Assembly: GCA_002381125.1 (NCBI GenBank) | Contig: DFUT01000044.1 | Span: 1-64,000, forward strand | Length of the DNA: 64,000 bases | Source: Bacteroidales bacterium UBA4179 | GTDB taxonomy: Bacteria > Bacteroidota > Bacteroidia > Bacteroidales > Dysgonomonadaceae | Direction: 5' to 3' | In this document: positions 16,397 through 25,727 of the stretch, piece after piece | Layout: the number at the start of each line of letters is the position of its first letter | Numbering within the stretch: the stretch's first letter is position 1 | The notes under the pieces: generated by a model | Databases searched by the model: none | What the model saw: only the letters and a program-made list of their open reading frames with translations | Told to the model about the DNA's origin: nothing | Program-made: the position numbers and the translations under genes

Positions 16397-18532
16397 CATA
16401 AAATCCAGTTGTTTGCGTTCCAGATTGGCGCGTGCCACTATAATGGAAATCTGCTGCCCCAATCGGTATTCACGGCCGGTATGTCTTCCTATCAACCGAT
16501 AATTTTTCTCATCCAATTCGTAAAAATCGTCATCCAATTCGCGAATAGGAATCATACCTTCGCACTTATTTTCGTTGATTTCGACATACAGCCCCCAGTC
16601 CGTAACACCTGAGATTACCCCGTCGTATACTTTCCCGACCTTATCCGACATGAATTCCACTTGCTTATATTTAATCGAATCGCGCTCGGCATTTTCGGCC
16701 AACTGTTCCATCTGAGAGCAATGTTCGCATTCTTCCTCGGTTTGCTGCTCATTCCAAGGAGAATTTCCTTCGTTATACACATCGAGCAGGCGATGCACCA
16801 TCATATCGGGATAACGTCTGATAGGCGAAGTGAAATGAGTATAATAATCGAAAGCCAATCCGTAGTGCCCAACATTTTTGGTAGAATATATGGCTTTCGA
16901 CATGGTTCGTATGGCGAGCGTTTCCACCAAGTCTTCCTCGGGGCGGCCTTTTACTTTTTCGAGCAGCGAATTGATGCTTTTGGCTATATCCACATTCGTT
17001 CCGGAAGTTTTTATTTTATGTCCGAAACGCAAAACAAACGTATTGAAATCCTCCAGTTTCTCGACATCGGGAACATCATGCACACGATAAACAAACGTTT
17101 TGGCTTTTTTCCCTTTCGGCACTTTCCCAATGTGTTCGGCAACGGTACGGTTTGCCAGCAACATAAATTCTTCGATCAGATGATTGGCTTCTTTCGATTC
17201 CTTAAAATATACACCCAACGGCTTACCGTTCTCATCGAGATTGAATCTTACTTCATACCGATCGAAATTGATGGCGCCATTGGCAAAACGGCGTTCACGA
17301 AGCTGTTTGGCCAAATTGTTCAACACGAGAATTTCGGAACTGAAATCGCCCTTTCCCGTCTCGATTATCGCCTGTGCATCTTCATACGTCATGCGGCTGT
17401 CGGACTTCACAATCGTATGCGCAATGCGGTATTTCAACACCTCGGCTTTGTCGTTCATCTCAAAAATCACCGAATGACACAGCTTCTCTTCATGAGGACG
17501 AAGCGAACAAAGATAGTTGCTCAATCTCTCCGGAAGCATGGGCACCGTACGATCGACCAAATAAATAGACGTTGCCCTTTTTTCGGCTTCTCTATCAATG
17601 GGGTCGCCGGGTTTCACATAATACGTTACGTCGGCAATATGCACTCCCACTTCCCACCGATTGTTGGAAAGCTTACGCAACGAGAGTGCGTCGTCAAAAT
17701 CTTTTGCATCGGCAGGATCAATGGTTATGGTCGGCACATCGCGAAAATCCTCGCGCTTGGCATACTCCTCTTCGGGTATTTTATCGGACAAAGATTCGGC
17801 ATACATTTCCACTTCACGAGGATACTTGTAAGGCAAATGGTATTGCGCCAAAATGGCATGCATTTCAGCCGTATTTTCACCGGGTTTACCCAACACATCG
17901 ATCACTTTTCCGATAGGATTGTTGGCACGTTCGGGCCATTCGACAATTTCGACCACCACTTTGTCGCCATCCTTTCCTTCACCGAGATACTCAAACGGAA
18001 TAAAAATGTCGTTGGCCAATATTTTACTGTCCATGACCAAAAAGGCGTAATGCTTTTTCACTTCGAGTGTTCCGATATAATAGGTATCCGAACGCTTCAA
18101 AATATCAACAACCACTCCCTCCGTTTCGGCATGTTTTCGCTTTGCCAGCAGTTGAACACGCACCCGATCGCCGTTCATGGCATGTTTGGAATTGCGCTCA
18201 CTAACAAAAACGATATTGCCATCGTCATCCGGCACAAAAAAATTTTTGCCGTTGCTGCGCCGTTCAAAACGACCTTCGAGCATCAAACGGCGGTCGTTGA
18301 TACGATACCTCCCTCGCGACGTTTCCAATACAACATCTTCGTCGCGCAGCTTATCGAGCACTTTTACCAATAAAGTGCGCCCTTCTTTGCTATTTACGTC
18401 GATGGCGGCAGCTATTTGCCTATAATTATATTCTTTTCCCCTGTTTCGATTTAAAAAATCGACTACGGCTTTTGTCAATGCTTTTTTACTGAGTCTTGAT
18501 TTCGATTTGGGGGAAGATGTTTTTCTTCTCAT
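16388..18532 (-). CDS. rnr: ribonuclease R (RNB family 3'-5' exoribonuclease)
   Basis: A 714-residue RNase R that degrades structured RNA from the 3' end. Order of domains: basic N-terminal winged helix (YNYRQIAAAI), two cold-shock domains (GRFERRSNGKNFFVPD), the RNB catalytic core with the metal-binding ITIDPADAKDFDDALSL and the later HYGLAFDYYTHFTSPIRRYP, and a C-terminal S1 domain (VYDGVISGVTDWGLYVEI). The acidic metal ligands are intact. It stands alone, convergent with the glycan cassette and divergent from the beta-mannosidase. A minus-strand TAAATTTG box at 18612-18619 could be its -7 element. Confidence 0.97.
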   Translation of the reverse strand: MRRKTSSPKSKSRLSKKALTKAVVDFLNRNRGKEYNYRQIAAAIDVNSKEGRTLLVKVLDKLRDEDVVLETSRGRYRINDRRLMLEGRFERRSNGKNFFVPDDDGNIVFVSERNSKHAMNGDRVRVQLLAKRKHAETEGVVVDILKRSDTYYIGTLEVKKHYAFLVMDSKILANDIFIPFEYLGEGKDGDKVVVEIVEWPERANNPIGKVIDVLGKPGENTAEMHAILAQYHLPYKYPREVEMYAESLSDKIPEEEYAKREDFRDVPTITIDPADAKDFDDALSLRKLSNNRWEVGVHIADVTYYVKPGDPIDREAEKRATSIYLVDRTVPMLPERLSNYLCSLRPHEEKLCHSVIFEMNDKAEVLKYRIAHTIVKSDSRMTYEDAQAIIETGKGDFSSEILVLNNLAKQLRERRFANGAINFDRYEVRFNLDENGKPLGVYFKESKEANHLIEEFMLLANRTVAEHIGKVPKGKKAKTFVYRVHDVPDVEKLEDFNTFVLRFGHKIKTSGTNVDIAKSINSLLEKVKGRPEEDLVETLAIRTMSKAIYSTKNVGHYGLAFDYYTHFTSPIRRYPDMMVHRLLDVYNEGNSPWNEQQTEEECEHCSQMEQLAENAERDSIKYKQVEFMSDKVGKVYDGVISGVTDWGLYVEINENKCEGMIPIRELDDDFYELDEKNYRLIGRHTGREYRLGQQISIIVARANLERKQLDFMPA

Positions 18533-18966
18533 ATATTTTTCAATTATGTTTTTCTAAATACATCAAATCACGTTTAAATCCTAAAATCGGATTTTTAATT
18601 TTTTGTTACTACAAATTTACACGATAAATTCCAATTTACACACAGACACTTAAAAATTCCATACCTACAAATTTGCTTCGTTTTATTACGGAACACACAA
18701 ATTCATCGGAATCATCGGAATGAAAAAACACAAAAAATTGAATAGGGAATAAGTCCGAATGTATTGACGCTGTGTTTATCGTGATGAAATAGTATCTCAA
18801 AATAGAAGCAAATAACATGCCAAAAAAGATGCAATCCTTCTCTTAAAATCCCGTTCAATGCTAAAATCCCGCCAAAAATAAGCTTAATTATACCGATTTT
18901 TTTGCATCTTTGCAAAAGGTCAAAATTAAATTCGCTTTATAAACTATCAAAAAATAATTCGCCTTT
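18533..18966. other. 434-bp intergenic region between rnr and the beta-mannosidase gene
   Basis: AT-rich and without a convincing gene. It holds a minus-strand -7-like box (18612-18619) for rnr and a plus-strand CATCTTTG (18905-18912, 7 of 8 matches) that could drive the beta-mannosidase gene. Two imperfect copies of AAAATCCCG occur near 18845 and 18870. No riboswitch or terminator was recognised. Confidence 0.5.
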
Positions 18967-21522
18967 ATGAAAAAATTAGTCTTTTTATTCTGTCTGCTGA
19001 TACCTGCTTTCACTTTTTCTCAGCAACCCATCGTAATCGAACTCAACGAGGGATGGCAATTTACGCAAACCGGCAAAAACGAATGGCGCGACGCCGAAAT
19101 TCCGGGGTCGGTTCAACGAGATTTGATCCGTCACAAGGTGCTCCCCGACCCCTATTACGGAACAAACGAAACGAAAGTGCAATGGCCGGAAAACGAAAAC
19201 TGGGATTTCAAAAAGACGTTCACGGTCACAGACGAACAATTGCAACACGACGATGCCATGTTGTTTTTCGAAGGGTTGGATACCCATGCGGATGTTTTTC
19301 TCAATGGTGCCAAGATCCTGCATACACAAAACATGTTCATCGGATACAACGTATCGGTGAAGAACAGCCTGCGCAAAGGAGAAAATCAACTCTACATCCG
19401 CTTTTATTCGCCTATCGCCCACATGGAACCCGCACGTTTGACAAACGGATACGAATACCCTGCCGACAACGACCATAGCGACAAAAAAATGAGCGTCTAT
19501 TCGCGTAAGGCTCCCTACCATTTCGGGTGGGATTGGGGTATGCGGTTGGTGCAAATGGGCATCTGGAAACCGGTTTCGATCACATTCTACAACACAGCAC
19601 GAATTGACGACTATTACGTAAAACAAACGTCTGTCACGGCACAAAAGGCCGAAATAGACAATCAGATCGAAGTTTTTTCGGTATCGAAAGAACCCCTCAA
19701 AGCCCAAATGGTAATCGAATACGGACTGAAAGGAGGGGAGAAAAAAACCATCAGCCGGGAAATCAACCTCGTTCGAGGCAAAAACCGCATCAACATACCG
19801 CTGGAGATTGCCAATCCCGAACGCTGGATGCCTGCCGGTTGGGGGAAACAACACCTCTACGATTTTACGGCAAAAATCATACACGATAATCAAACCATCG
19901 CCGAAAAAACGCAACAAATCGGTTTGCGGAAAATACGACTGGTTTACGAACCCGACGAATACGGCAAGAAATTTTATTTCGAAGTGAACGATATTCCCTT
20001 GTTTGCCAAAGGAGCAAATTATATTCCCGGAGAAATCATGACTTCGCAACAAGACGAAGCCTTTTACGATCGCCTTTTCGAAAACGTTACGGCTGCCAAC
20101 ATGAATTTTCTGCGCATATGGGGTGGCGGCATCTACGAGAACGACTATTTCTATCGCCTGGCCGACGAAAAGGGCATCTTAATCTGGCAAGATTTTATTT
20201 TCGGGTGCACCCCCTATCCTTCGGACGATCCTTTTCTGGCAAACGTGAAGGATGAAGCGATTTACAACATCAAGCGACTGCGAAATCATGCTTCCTTGGC
20301 ACTGTGGTGCGGAAACAACGAAATCGACGAGGGCCTGGATCATTGGGGATGGGATAAAAAATATGCTCCTGAAATCATGAAAAGCTGGCGCGAGGGGTAC
20401 AACAAAACGTTCCGCAAGATGATTCCCCGTCTGGTAAACAAATACGACGGCACACGCGGATACATTCACAGCTCGCCCGACACATCCAACTGGGGCAACC
20501 CCGAAACACTGAAATACGGCGATGCCCATTACTGGGGATTGTGGCATGGACGCGAACCTTTTGAAATATTGAACGAACGCATCCCGCGATTCATGAGCGA
20601 ATTTGGGTTCCAAGCATTTCCCGAAATGAAAACCATCCGAACCTTCGCTTCCGAAAACGATTTAGATATCAATTCCGATGTGATGAAAATCCATCAAAAA
20701 AGCGGCATCGGAAACGAAGTCATCAAAACCTACATGGACATGTATTATCACACGCCAAAAAATTTTGAAGATTTCGTGTATGTGGGTCTCGTTATGCAAG
20801 GAAACGGCATGAGAGAAGGGATAGAGGCTCATCGCCGCAACCAACCCTACTGCATGGGAACGCTTTACTGGCAATTAAACGACGATTGGCCGGTGGTTTC
20901 GTGGTCGAGTATCGATTACTACAACAATTGGAAAGCGCAACACTACAAAGTTCGCGATGTTTTTGCGCCCATTGCGCTGGGTTCGGAAATAAAAGACAAC
21001 CAATTGAGCTATTTTGTTATGTCGGATCAACTCGAAGAAGTAAATTCTCTTCAACTCCATGTGGAGATTATCGATTTTATGGGCAAAAAACTAAAAACAT
21101 TCAAAGAAACCGTATCGGCAAAAGCCAACACATCAAGCAAAGTGAAAAGCTATGCCATTACCGACCTACTGACGGAAGAACAAAAGCACAACTGTGTGAT
21201 TCATGCTTGGTTGAGCAATAAAAACGGTAAAGTGATTTCCGAGAAGAACGATTATTTCTATTGGCCCAACAAATTGAACCTCCCCCAAACAACCATCAAA
21301 CAAAAGGTGGCATACGCCGACGGAAAATACACGGTCACGTTGTCGAGCAAATACCTGGCAAAAGACGTATTCGTGGAAATACCCATTCAAGGGGCCAAAT
21401 TTACCGATAACTTTTTCGACCTGCTACCGGGAGAAAAAAAGACGATCGTCATCACCTCTCCCCAACTGAAAGCATCGGAAAAAACACCCATCACCGTTAA
21501 ACACATGAGGGAAACTTATTGA
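18967..21522 (+). CDS. secreted beta-mannosidase (GH2 family)
   Basis: An 851-residue glycoside hydrolase family 2 enzyme that removes beta-mannose from mannan or N-glycan ends. A Sec signal peptide (MKKLVFLFCLLIPAFTFSQ) sends it to the periplasm or beyond. The sugar-binding domain has GWQFTQTG, DPYYGTNE and KAPYHFGWDWGMRL. The TIM barrel carries FLRIWGGGIYENDYFY, the acid/base in LWCGNNEIDE and the nucleophile in FMSEFGFQAFPE. C-terminal Ig-like domains complete the usual length. It is a stand-alone gene, with no SusC/D pair near, so not in a polysaccharide utilisation locus here. The 3' end overlaps the convergent transporter gene by 7 bp. Confidence 0.93.
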   Translation: MKKLVFLFCLLIPAFTFSQQPIVIELNEGWQFTQTGKNEWRDAEIPGSVQRDLIRHKVLPDPYYGTNETKVQWPENENWDFKKTFTVTDEQLQHDDAMLFFEGLDTHADVFLNGAKILHTQNMFIGYNVSVKNSLRKGENQLYIRFYSPIAHMEPARLTNGYEYPADNDHSDKKMSVYSRKAPYHFGWDWGMRLVQMGIWKPVSITFYNTARIDDYYVKQTSVTAQKAEIDNQIEVFSVSKEPLKAQMVIEYGLKGGEKKTISREINLVRGKNRINIPLEIANPERWMPAGWGKQHLYDFTAKIIHDNQTIAEKTQQIGLRKIRLVYEPDEYGKKFYFEVNDIPLFAKGANYIPGEIMTSQQDEAFYDRLFENVTAANMNFLRIWGGGIYENDYFYRLADEKGILIWQDFIFGCTPYPSDDPFLANVKDEAIYNIKRLRNHASLALWCGNNEIDEGLDHWGWDKKYAPEIMKSWREGYNKTFRKMIPRLVNKYDGTRGYIHSSPDTSNWGNPETLKYGDAHYWGLWHGREPFEILNERIPRFMSEFGFQAFPEMKTIRTFASENDLDINSDVMKIHQKSGIGNEVIKTYMDMYYHTPKNFEDFVYVGLVMQGNGMREGIEAHRRNQPYCMGTLYWQLNDDWPVVSWSSIDYYNNWKAQHYKVRDVFAPIALGSEIKDNQLSYFVMSDQLEEVNSLQLHVEIIDFMGKKLKTFKETVSAKANTSSKVKSYAITDLLTEEQKHNCVIHAWLSNKNGKVISEKNDYFYWPNKLNLPQTTIKQKVAYADGKYTVTLSSKYLAKDVFVEIPIQGAKFTDNFFDLLPGEKKTIVITSPQLKASEKTPITVKHMRETY

Positions 21523-22433
21523 GACGACGAGGCTGCTTTTTCTTCTTGACGTTTTTTGAGCCAGATCTGGTATGAATTTACCAGATTCTGCCACAACACA
21601 TACAAGCCCGGTCCCAACGAAGCCAACGGATGGAGATAAGTCTGGGTGAGCCATATGGCCAGAACGGTGTTTTTCTGACCCAGACTTTGTCCTCCGGCAA
21701 CGGCTCGTCCGAAAGCGGAGCCGATTTTCCTTCCGAAGAAAAATTGCAAGAGACAGATAATCAAAGAAGCAAGACCAATAAAAATCTCAAGCGCATAACC
21801 ACCGGTGTTCTGTTCTACCACAAACCGGGTAACACTGGCAATAAGAATAGTAATGGTTACCGCCCACAAGTAAAACGAAACGATCTGTGCCGACTGCACT
21901 TTCTTATATACATTGAAGGATACCTTCCTAAGAAGCAACGCGCACACAAAAGGCAAAACAAGCACCGGCATCACTTTTTTGAAAATATACCAAAAAGAGA
22001 CGGCAAACGAAACATCGGCGCCGGCATGACCCACTACCGACAAAAACAAAGGAGCAATAAATGCCACCAACAAATTGCTGATCATGGAATAAGCCGCTAC
22101 GGCGGAAATGCTTCCACCCAGTATGCCGGCAACCACAGGGGCCGAAGTGGCTGTGGGAGCCAATATGCAGATCATGGCCGACTGTGCCAGTATTTCGTTC
22201 AACGGACGAAGCACCAGATATACGGCGGCACTGCCGATATACTGGATGCCCAACAAAATGTAATGAAATTTGGTCAATCGGATATCGTGCCACGACACAC
22301 GCGTATAGGTAATGAACAACATTGCCGAGAGCAAAAAAGGAGTGAGGGGCGACAAAACGGAAAGAGGCCGATAAAACCCTATCCCGATAACCATTGCAAT
22401 AAGAAGAAGATATTTATCCAAAAACCGTTTCAC
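21516..22433 (-). CDS. BASS family transporter (bile acid:sodium symporter-like)
   Basis: A 305-residue membrane protein with about nine or ten hydrophobic helices, matching the bile acid:Na+ symporter (BASS) fold. The core motif near residues 90-110 is ILAPTATSAPVVAGILGG, and a second crossover lies around VAGGQSLGQKNTVLAIW. Bacterial BASS members take up organic acids such as bile acids, pantoate or 2-keto acids with sodium; the substrate cannot be read here. The Lys/Glu/Ser-rich C-terminus is cytoplasmic. It is convergent with the beta-mannosidase gene and overlaps it by 7 bp. The upstream esterase gene is on the same strand 94 bp away. Confidence 0.85.
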   Translation of the reverse strand: MKRFLDKYLLLIAMVIGIGFYRPLSVLSPLTPFLLSAMLFITYTRVSWHDIRLTKFHYILLGIQYIGSAAVYLVLRPLNEILAQSAMICILAPTATSAPVVAGILGGSISAVAAYSMISNLLVAFIAPLFLSVVGHAGADVSFAVSFWYIFKKVMPVLVLPFVCALLLRKVSFNVYKKVQSAQIVSFYLWAVTITILIASVTRFVVEQNTGGYALEIFIGLASLIICLLQFFFGRKIGSAFGRAVAGGQSLGQKNTVLAIWLTQTYLHPLASLGPGLYVLWQNLVNSYQIWLKKRQEEKAASSSQ

Positions 22434-22527
22434 AACAGATTCGTTTTATTTTTATATTGATAATATAGAGGTAATCGGCAAAAAATAAAATTATTTGCCA
22501 AATTGTCAAATTTAATCATCATATGGA

Positions 22528-23448
22528 TTAATCATAATAACTTTTGGGAGTGACCGTTTTTCCGGGACGTCGCAATTTGTCTTTAAAACGGATATCGACC
22601 AACCACTGTTTGCGATTGAACACGAAATCGATGATAAACCGTTCGATCTCAGGCAAAAACTCCTTCATCGGATAACCGGCCACTTCGTGTCCCAAACCTT
22701 CCATACTATAAAACATATAGGGATAACCCTTTTCTCTGAAACGCTTTGCCAGCGATTTGGAACCAAACATACCGATGCGAAAAAAGCGCGTCTTGTCGTA
22801 AGGCACCAATTTATCGGCACTCCCGTGAAAGAAAAGCGTGGGCGCAGGAGCCTGCGTATAGGAAGGCACACCCTCGGTACTGAAAATTCCGCCGGCAAAA
22901 GAAATGACGCCGGCATAACGGAACTTTTCGGGCAACACGTTGGCCGACGGTTTATTGTCGCGTTTTTCGTAATCGCCCTGCAACACCGTGATGGCACCGG
23001 CACTCGAACCGCTAATGATGATGCGTGCGGTATCGATATTCAACTCACGCGCATTTTGCAACACATAATCGGTTGCACTATACAAATCGGCCACAGCCAT
23101 TGCAATGGCGTTGCGCAGGGGCTTGGTATTGAAAATTCCCGGTGCAGGAGCATCTTTCATTCCAAGGCGATAATCGATGGAAACCACGACAAAACCCTTT
23201 TCGGCAAAATACGTAAAATAATCGGCATATGCGGCATCGTCACGCGAACCCTCTTTGAACCCTCCTCCAAAAACGAACATAAGGCAGGGGTTGTCCTTTT
23301 TCGTTTCAGAAGGAACGGCATAAATATCGAGTTTTAATTCCTGACCGTCTTTAACTGCGTATACCCGCGTATCCTTTTGGGGTTTTGCCGCAAAAAGAAA
23401 TAGAGGGAGCAAAAGCACCCCTATTGTCGGTTGCAACTTTCTAAACAT
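22528..23448 (-). CDS. secreted alpha/beta-hydrolase (esterase/lipase-like)
   Basis: A 306-residue alpha/beta-hydrolase with an N-terminal signal sequence (MFRKLQPTIGVLLLPLFLFA). The oxyanion region FVFGGGFKEGSRDD and the nucleophile elbow ISGSSAGA are clear. Late candidates for the acid and histidine are GSADKLVPYD and MEGLGHEVAG. This fits the carboxylesterase/acetyl-xylan-esterase-like group. It is the third gene after yicC and gmk, 9 bp after gmk, so probably co-transcribed with them although functionally unrelated. Natural substrate unknown. Confidence 0.85.
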   Translation of the reverse strand: MFRKLQPTIGVLLLPLFLFAAKPQKDTRVYAVKDGQELKLDIYAVPSETKKDNPCLMFVFGGGFKEGSRDDAAYADYFTYFAEKGFVVVSIDYRLGMKDAPAPGIFNTKPLRNAIAMAVADLYSATDYVLQNARELNIDTARIIISGSSAGAITVLQGDYEKRDNKPSANVLPEKFRYAGVISFAGGIFSTEGVPSYTQAPAPTLFFHGSADKLVPYDKTRFFRIGMFGSKSLAKRFREKGYPYMFYSMEGLGHEVAGYPMKEFLPEIERFIIDFVFNRKQWLVDIRFKDKLRRPGKTVTPKSYYD

Positions 23449-23457
23449 GTTGTCGAT

Positions 23458-24021
23458 TTACTTTTCGAGGAATTTTTTTATGGTTTCATAGGCTTCTTGC
23501 CTTGCTCGTTCAAAGTCGTCATTGAGAATAACCACATCGAAGTAGGGAGCAAAACTCATTTCATATTTGGCTTTGGCCAAACGTTTTTCAATTGCTTCCG
23601 GCGTTTCGGTACCGCGTTTTTCGAGTCGGTTGCGCAACTCTTCCATCGAAGGAGGCATAACAAAAATACTCAATGCCTGATCGCCGTATATTTTTTTTAT
23701 GTTCAACCCACCCTTTACATCGACATCGAAAATCACATTCTTACCATTGTCGAGAAGCCGATCGACCTCACTTTTTAGCGTGCCGTAGAAGGTGTTTTCA
23801 TAAACTTCCTCGTACTCCAGGAATTCACCGTTTGCTATACGCCGCTTAAATTCTTCGGGTGTAAGAAAATAATAATCCACCCCATCTTGTTCACCGTCGC
23901 GCGGAGGCCGACTCGTAGCCGAAATAGAAAATTCCAGATTCAGATCTTGCGATAGCAGATAGCGTACCAACGTTGATTTTCCTGTCCCGGACGGAGCCGA
24001 CACAATGATTAATTTTCCCAT
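23458..24021 (-). CDS. gmk: guanylate kinase
   Basis: A 187-residue guanylate kinase converting GMP to GDP. It begins MGKLIIVSAPSGTGKSTLVR, including the P-loop. The GMP-binding residues are in SISATSRPPRDGEQDGVDYY and the lid follows (YGTLKSEVDRLL). Length and motifs are standard. It lies 14 bp after yicC, an arrangement seen in many bacteria, and 9 bp before the esterase gene. Confidence 0.97.
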   Translation of the reverse strand: MGKLIIVSAPSGTGKSTLVRYLLSQDLNLEFSISATSRPPRDGEQDGVDYYFLTPEEFKRRIANGEFLEYEEVYENTFYGTLKSEVDRLLDNGKNVIFDVDVKGGLNIKKIYGDQALSIFVMPPSMEELRNRLEKRGTETPEAIEKRLAKAKYEMSFAPYFDVVILNDDFERARQEAYETIKKFLEK

Positions 24022-24035
24022 GATTTCGTATTTTT

Positions 24036-24908
24036 TTACAGCACGTTGAGCACCTGTTCCTTGATTTGCTCCAATTCGTCTTTCATTTGCACCACAAGCC
24101 GTTGTATTTCACTGTGATTGGATTTGGCACCCATCGTATTGATTTCACGTCCTATTTCCTGAGCAATGAATCCCAGTTTACGGCCTTGCGACTGTTCGTT
24201 ATCGAGGGTCTCGACGAAATAGTCCAAATGGTTGGCAAGCCGCTCTTTTTCTTCGCTGATATCGAGTTTTTCAATATAATAAATCAGTTCTTGTTCGAAA
24301 CGGTTTTTATCGTACTCGATACCCTCCAAGCTTTTTAACCCTTCGTAAAGGCGGAGTTTTACTCTTTCGATGCGTTCCGCTTCGTAAGGGGCTACTTTAT
24401 CGAGCAATAGGCGAATATTTTCGATTTTTTCCCGCAACACGCTACCCAGCATCTCCCCTTCCTGTTTGCGAAATGCAATCACTTCGTCTACCGCATTATC
24501 AACGGCTGCCTCAATGGCTTCCCATTCTTCATCGTCAATCTCTTCCACATCCGGTTTCATTACGTCGGGCAAGCGGAACAATACCAAAAACCATTCCTTC
24601 GGTTCTTCGATTTGCAGTTCGGCGGCAATATCTTTGATTTCTTCGTAATATTGAGCCATGACATGATGATCGATTCGTGACGATACATCTTTCACCAGTT
24701 GCTCCACCGTAATGGTCAAATCGATTTTTCCACGTTCGAGCCGACGAGATAAACTGTTTCGTAAAATGATTTCTTTTTCTTTGTATACAAACGGGATACG
24801 TACGGATAAATCAAATTGTTTGCTGTTGAGCGAGCGAATTTCGACGGTTATTTTTTTATTAGGGATTTCGGCTGTCGATTTGCCGTACCCGGTCATCGAA
24901 TATACCAT
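24036..24908 (-). CDS. YicC family endoribonuclease-like protein
   Basis: A 290-residue YicC protein: the N-terminal signature SMTGYGKS, then VEIRSLNSKQFDLSVRIP, and the C-terminal DUF1732 block GRKLGFIAQEIGREINTMG with SNHSEIQ. E. coli YicC is linked to RNA decay (a proposed RNase acting on small RNA RyhB). It leads the yicC-gmk-esterase operon. A minus-strand TATCTTTG box at 24989-24996 lies about 80 bp upstream, with TTG 19 nt further, a plausible promoter. Confidence 0.93.
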   Translation of the reverse strand: MVYSMTGYGKSTAEIPNKKITVEIRSLNSKQFDLSVRIPFVYKEKEIILRNSLSRRLERGKIDLTITVEQLVKDVSSRIDHHVMAQYYEEIKDIAAELQIEEPKEWFLVLFRLPDVMKPDVEEIDDEEWEAIEAAVDNAVDEVIAFRKQEGEMLGSVLREKIENIRLLLDKVAPYEAERIERVKLRLYEGLKSLEGIEYDKNRFEQELIYYIEKLDISEEKERLANHLDYFVETLDNEQSQGRKLGFIAQEIGREINTMGAKSNHSEIQRLVVQMKDELEQIKEQVLNVL

Positions 24909-25112
24909 ATTTATGATCTTAATGAATTTCTTGCTTTTAATTTAAAAAACATAAGATAGCAGTGAATAGCAGTCGGCCACGACATCCACAAAGATACGGC
25001 ATTTTGTGAAATACGCAATAAAAAAGTTTTTTTGTAGAGTTGTAGAGTCAACCGGCAAGTGCGAATTTATACAACGTAAGTTGAACTTAGCCAGTAATTC
25101 AAAAGCAATGAA

Positions 25113-25721
25113 TTACACGCTTTTAATTTCTCTGAATTCCTGTATTTTATAATTGCAATAGAAAAAATATTTCTGCAAATTATCCACAATTTCTTTCGTA
25201 TGAAATTGTGGAACAACGGTTGTCCTTAATTGATAATCGATACTCGATTTTCTTAAAATTTCAATAGATTCTTCTATTTTTGACAATAAGAAAGGATCTT
25301 CAATTGCACAAATTTCTTGATATTTTTTTAACTCTAAGCAGGTTTTAATATCCATTGCAACATAATCTATCAATTTATTTTCAATTAGTGTTTTTAAAAC
25401 CATCGGGTTCGAACCATTCGTATCTAATTTAATTGCATAGCCTGTTTTTTTTATTCTTTTTATAAAGTCTTGCAAATCGCGCTGCAATGTCGGTTCGCCT
25501 CCCGTTATTACAACACCGTCCAACCAATTTTGTCGTGATAAAAGAAAATCAAAAATATAATCCTCCGAAATATCGTTGTTTTGTTGCATTAGCTCCGGAT
25601 AAATCAATTCAGGATTGTGACAATATTCGCATCTAAAATTGCAACCTTTAGTAAAAATAACGGCCGCCATCCTCCCCTCCCAATCAATAAAGCTTTGTTT
25701 TTCGAACCCTCCGATTTTCAT
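25113..25721 (-). CDS. nrdG: anaerobic ribonucleotide reductase activating protein (radical SAM)
   Basis: A 202-residue radical SAM activase that installs the glycyl radical on NrdD. The cluster motif is KGCNFRCEYCHNPE with Cys27, Cys31 and Cys34, and GVVITGGEPTLQ is the SAM-binding GGE motif. It is 6 bp downstream of nrdD, so both are under the same B12-responsive leader. Length is usual for the short activase form. The gene and nrdD look clearly more AT-rich than yicC and gmk beside them. Confidence 0.95.
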   Translation of the reverse strand: MKIGGFEKQSFIDWEGRMAAVIFTKGCNFRCEYCHNPELIYPELMQQNNDISEDYIFDFLLSRQNWLDGVVITGGEPTLQRDLQDFIKRIKKTGYAIKLDTNGSNPMVLKTLIENKLIDYVAMDIKTCLELKKYQEICAIEDPFLLSKIEESIEILRKSSIDYQLRTTVVPQFHTKEIVDNLQKYFFYCNYKIQEFREIKSV

Positions 25722-25727
25722 AGCTAA

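Noticed and set aside
16661..18373. A 570-codon open frame on the plus strand opposite rnr
   Set aside because: It is antisense to an intact RNase R with all motifs; the composition is the mirror of rnr codons and no domain is recognisable.
18985..20052. A 355-codon open frame antisense to the beta-mannosidase
   Set aside because: Complement of a well-supported GH2 gene; no family pattern and no promoter or ribosome site.
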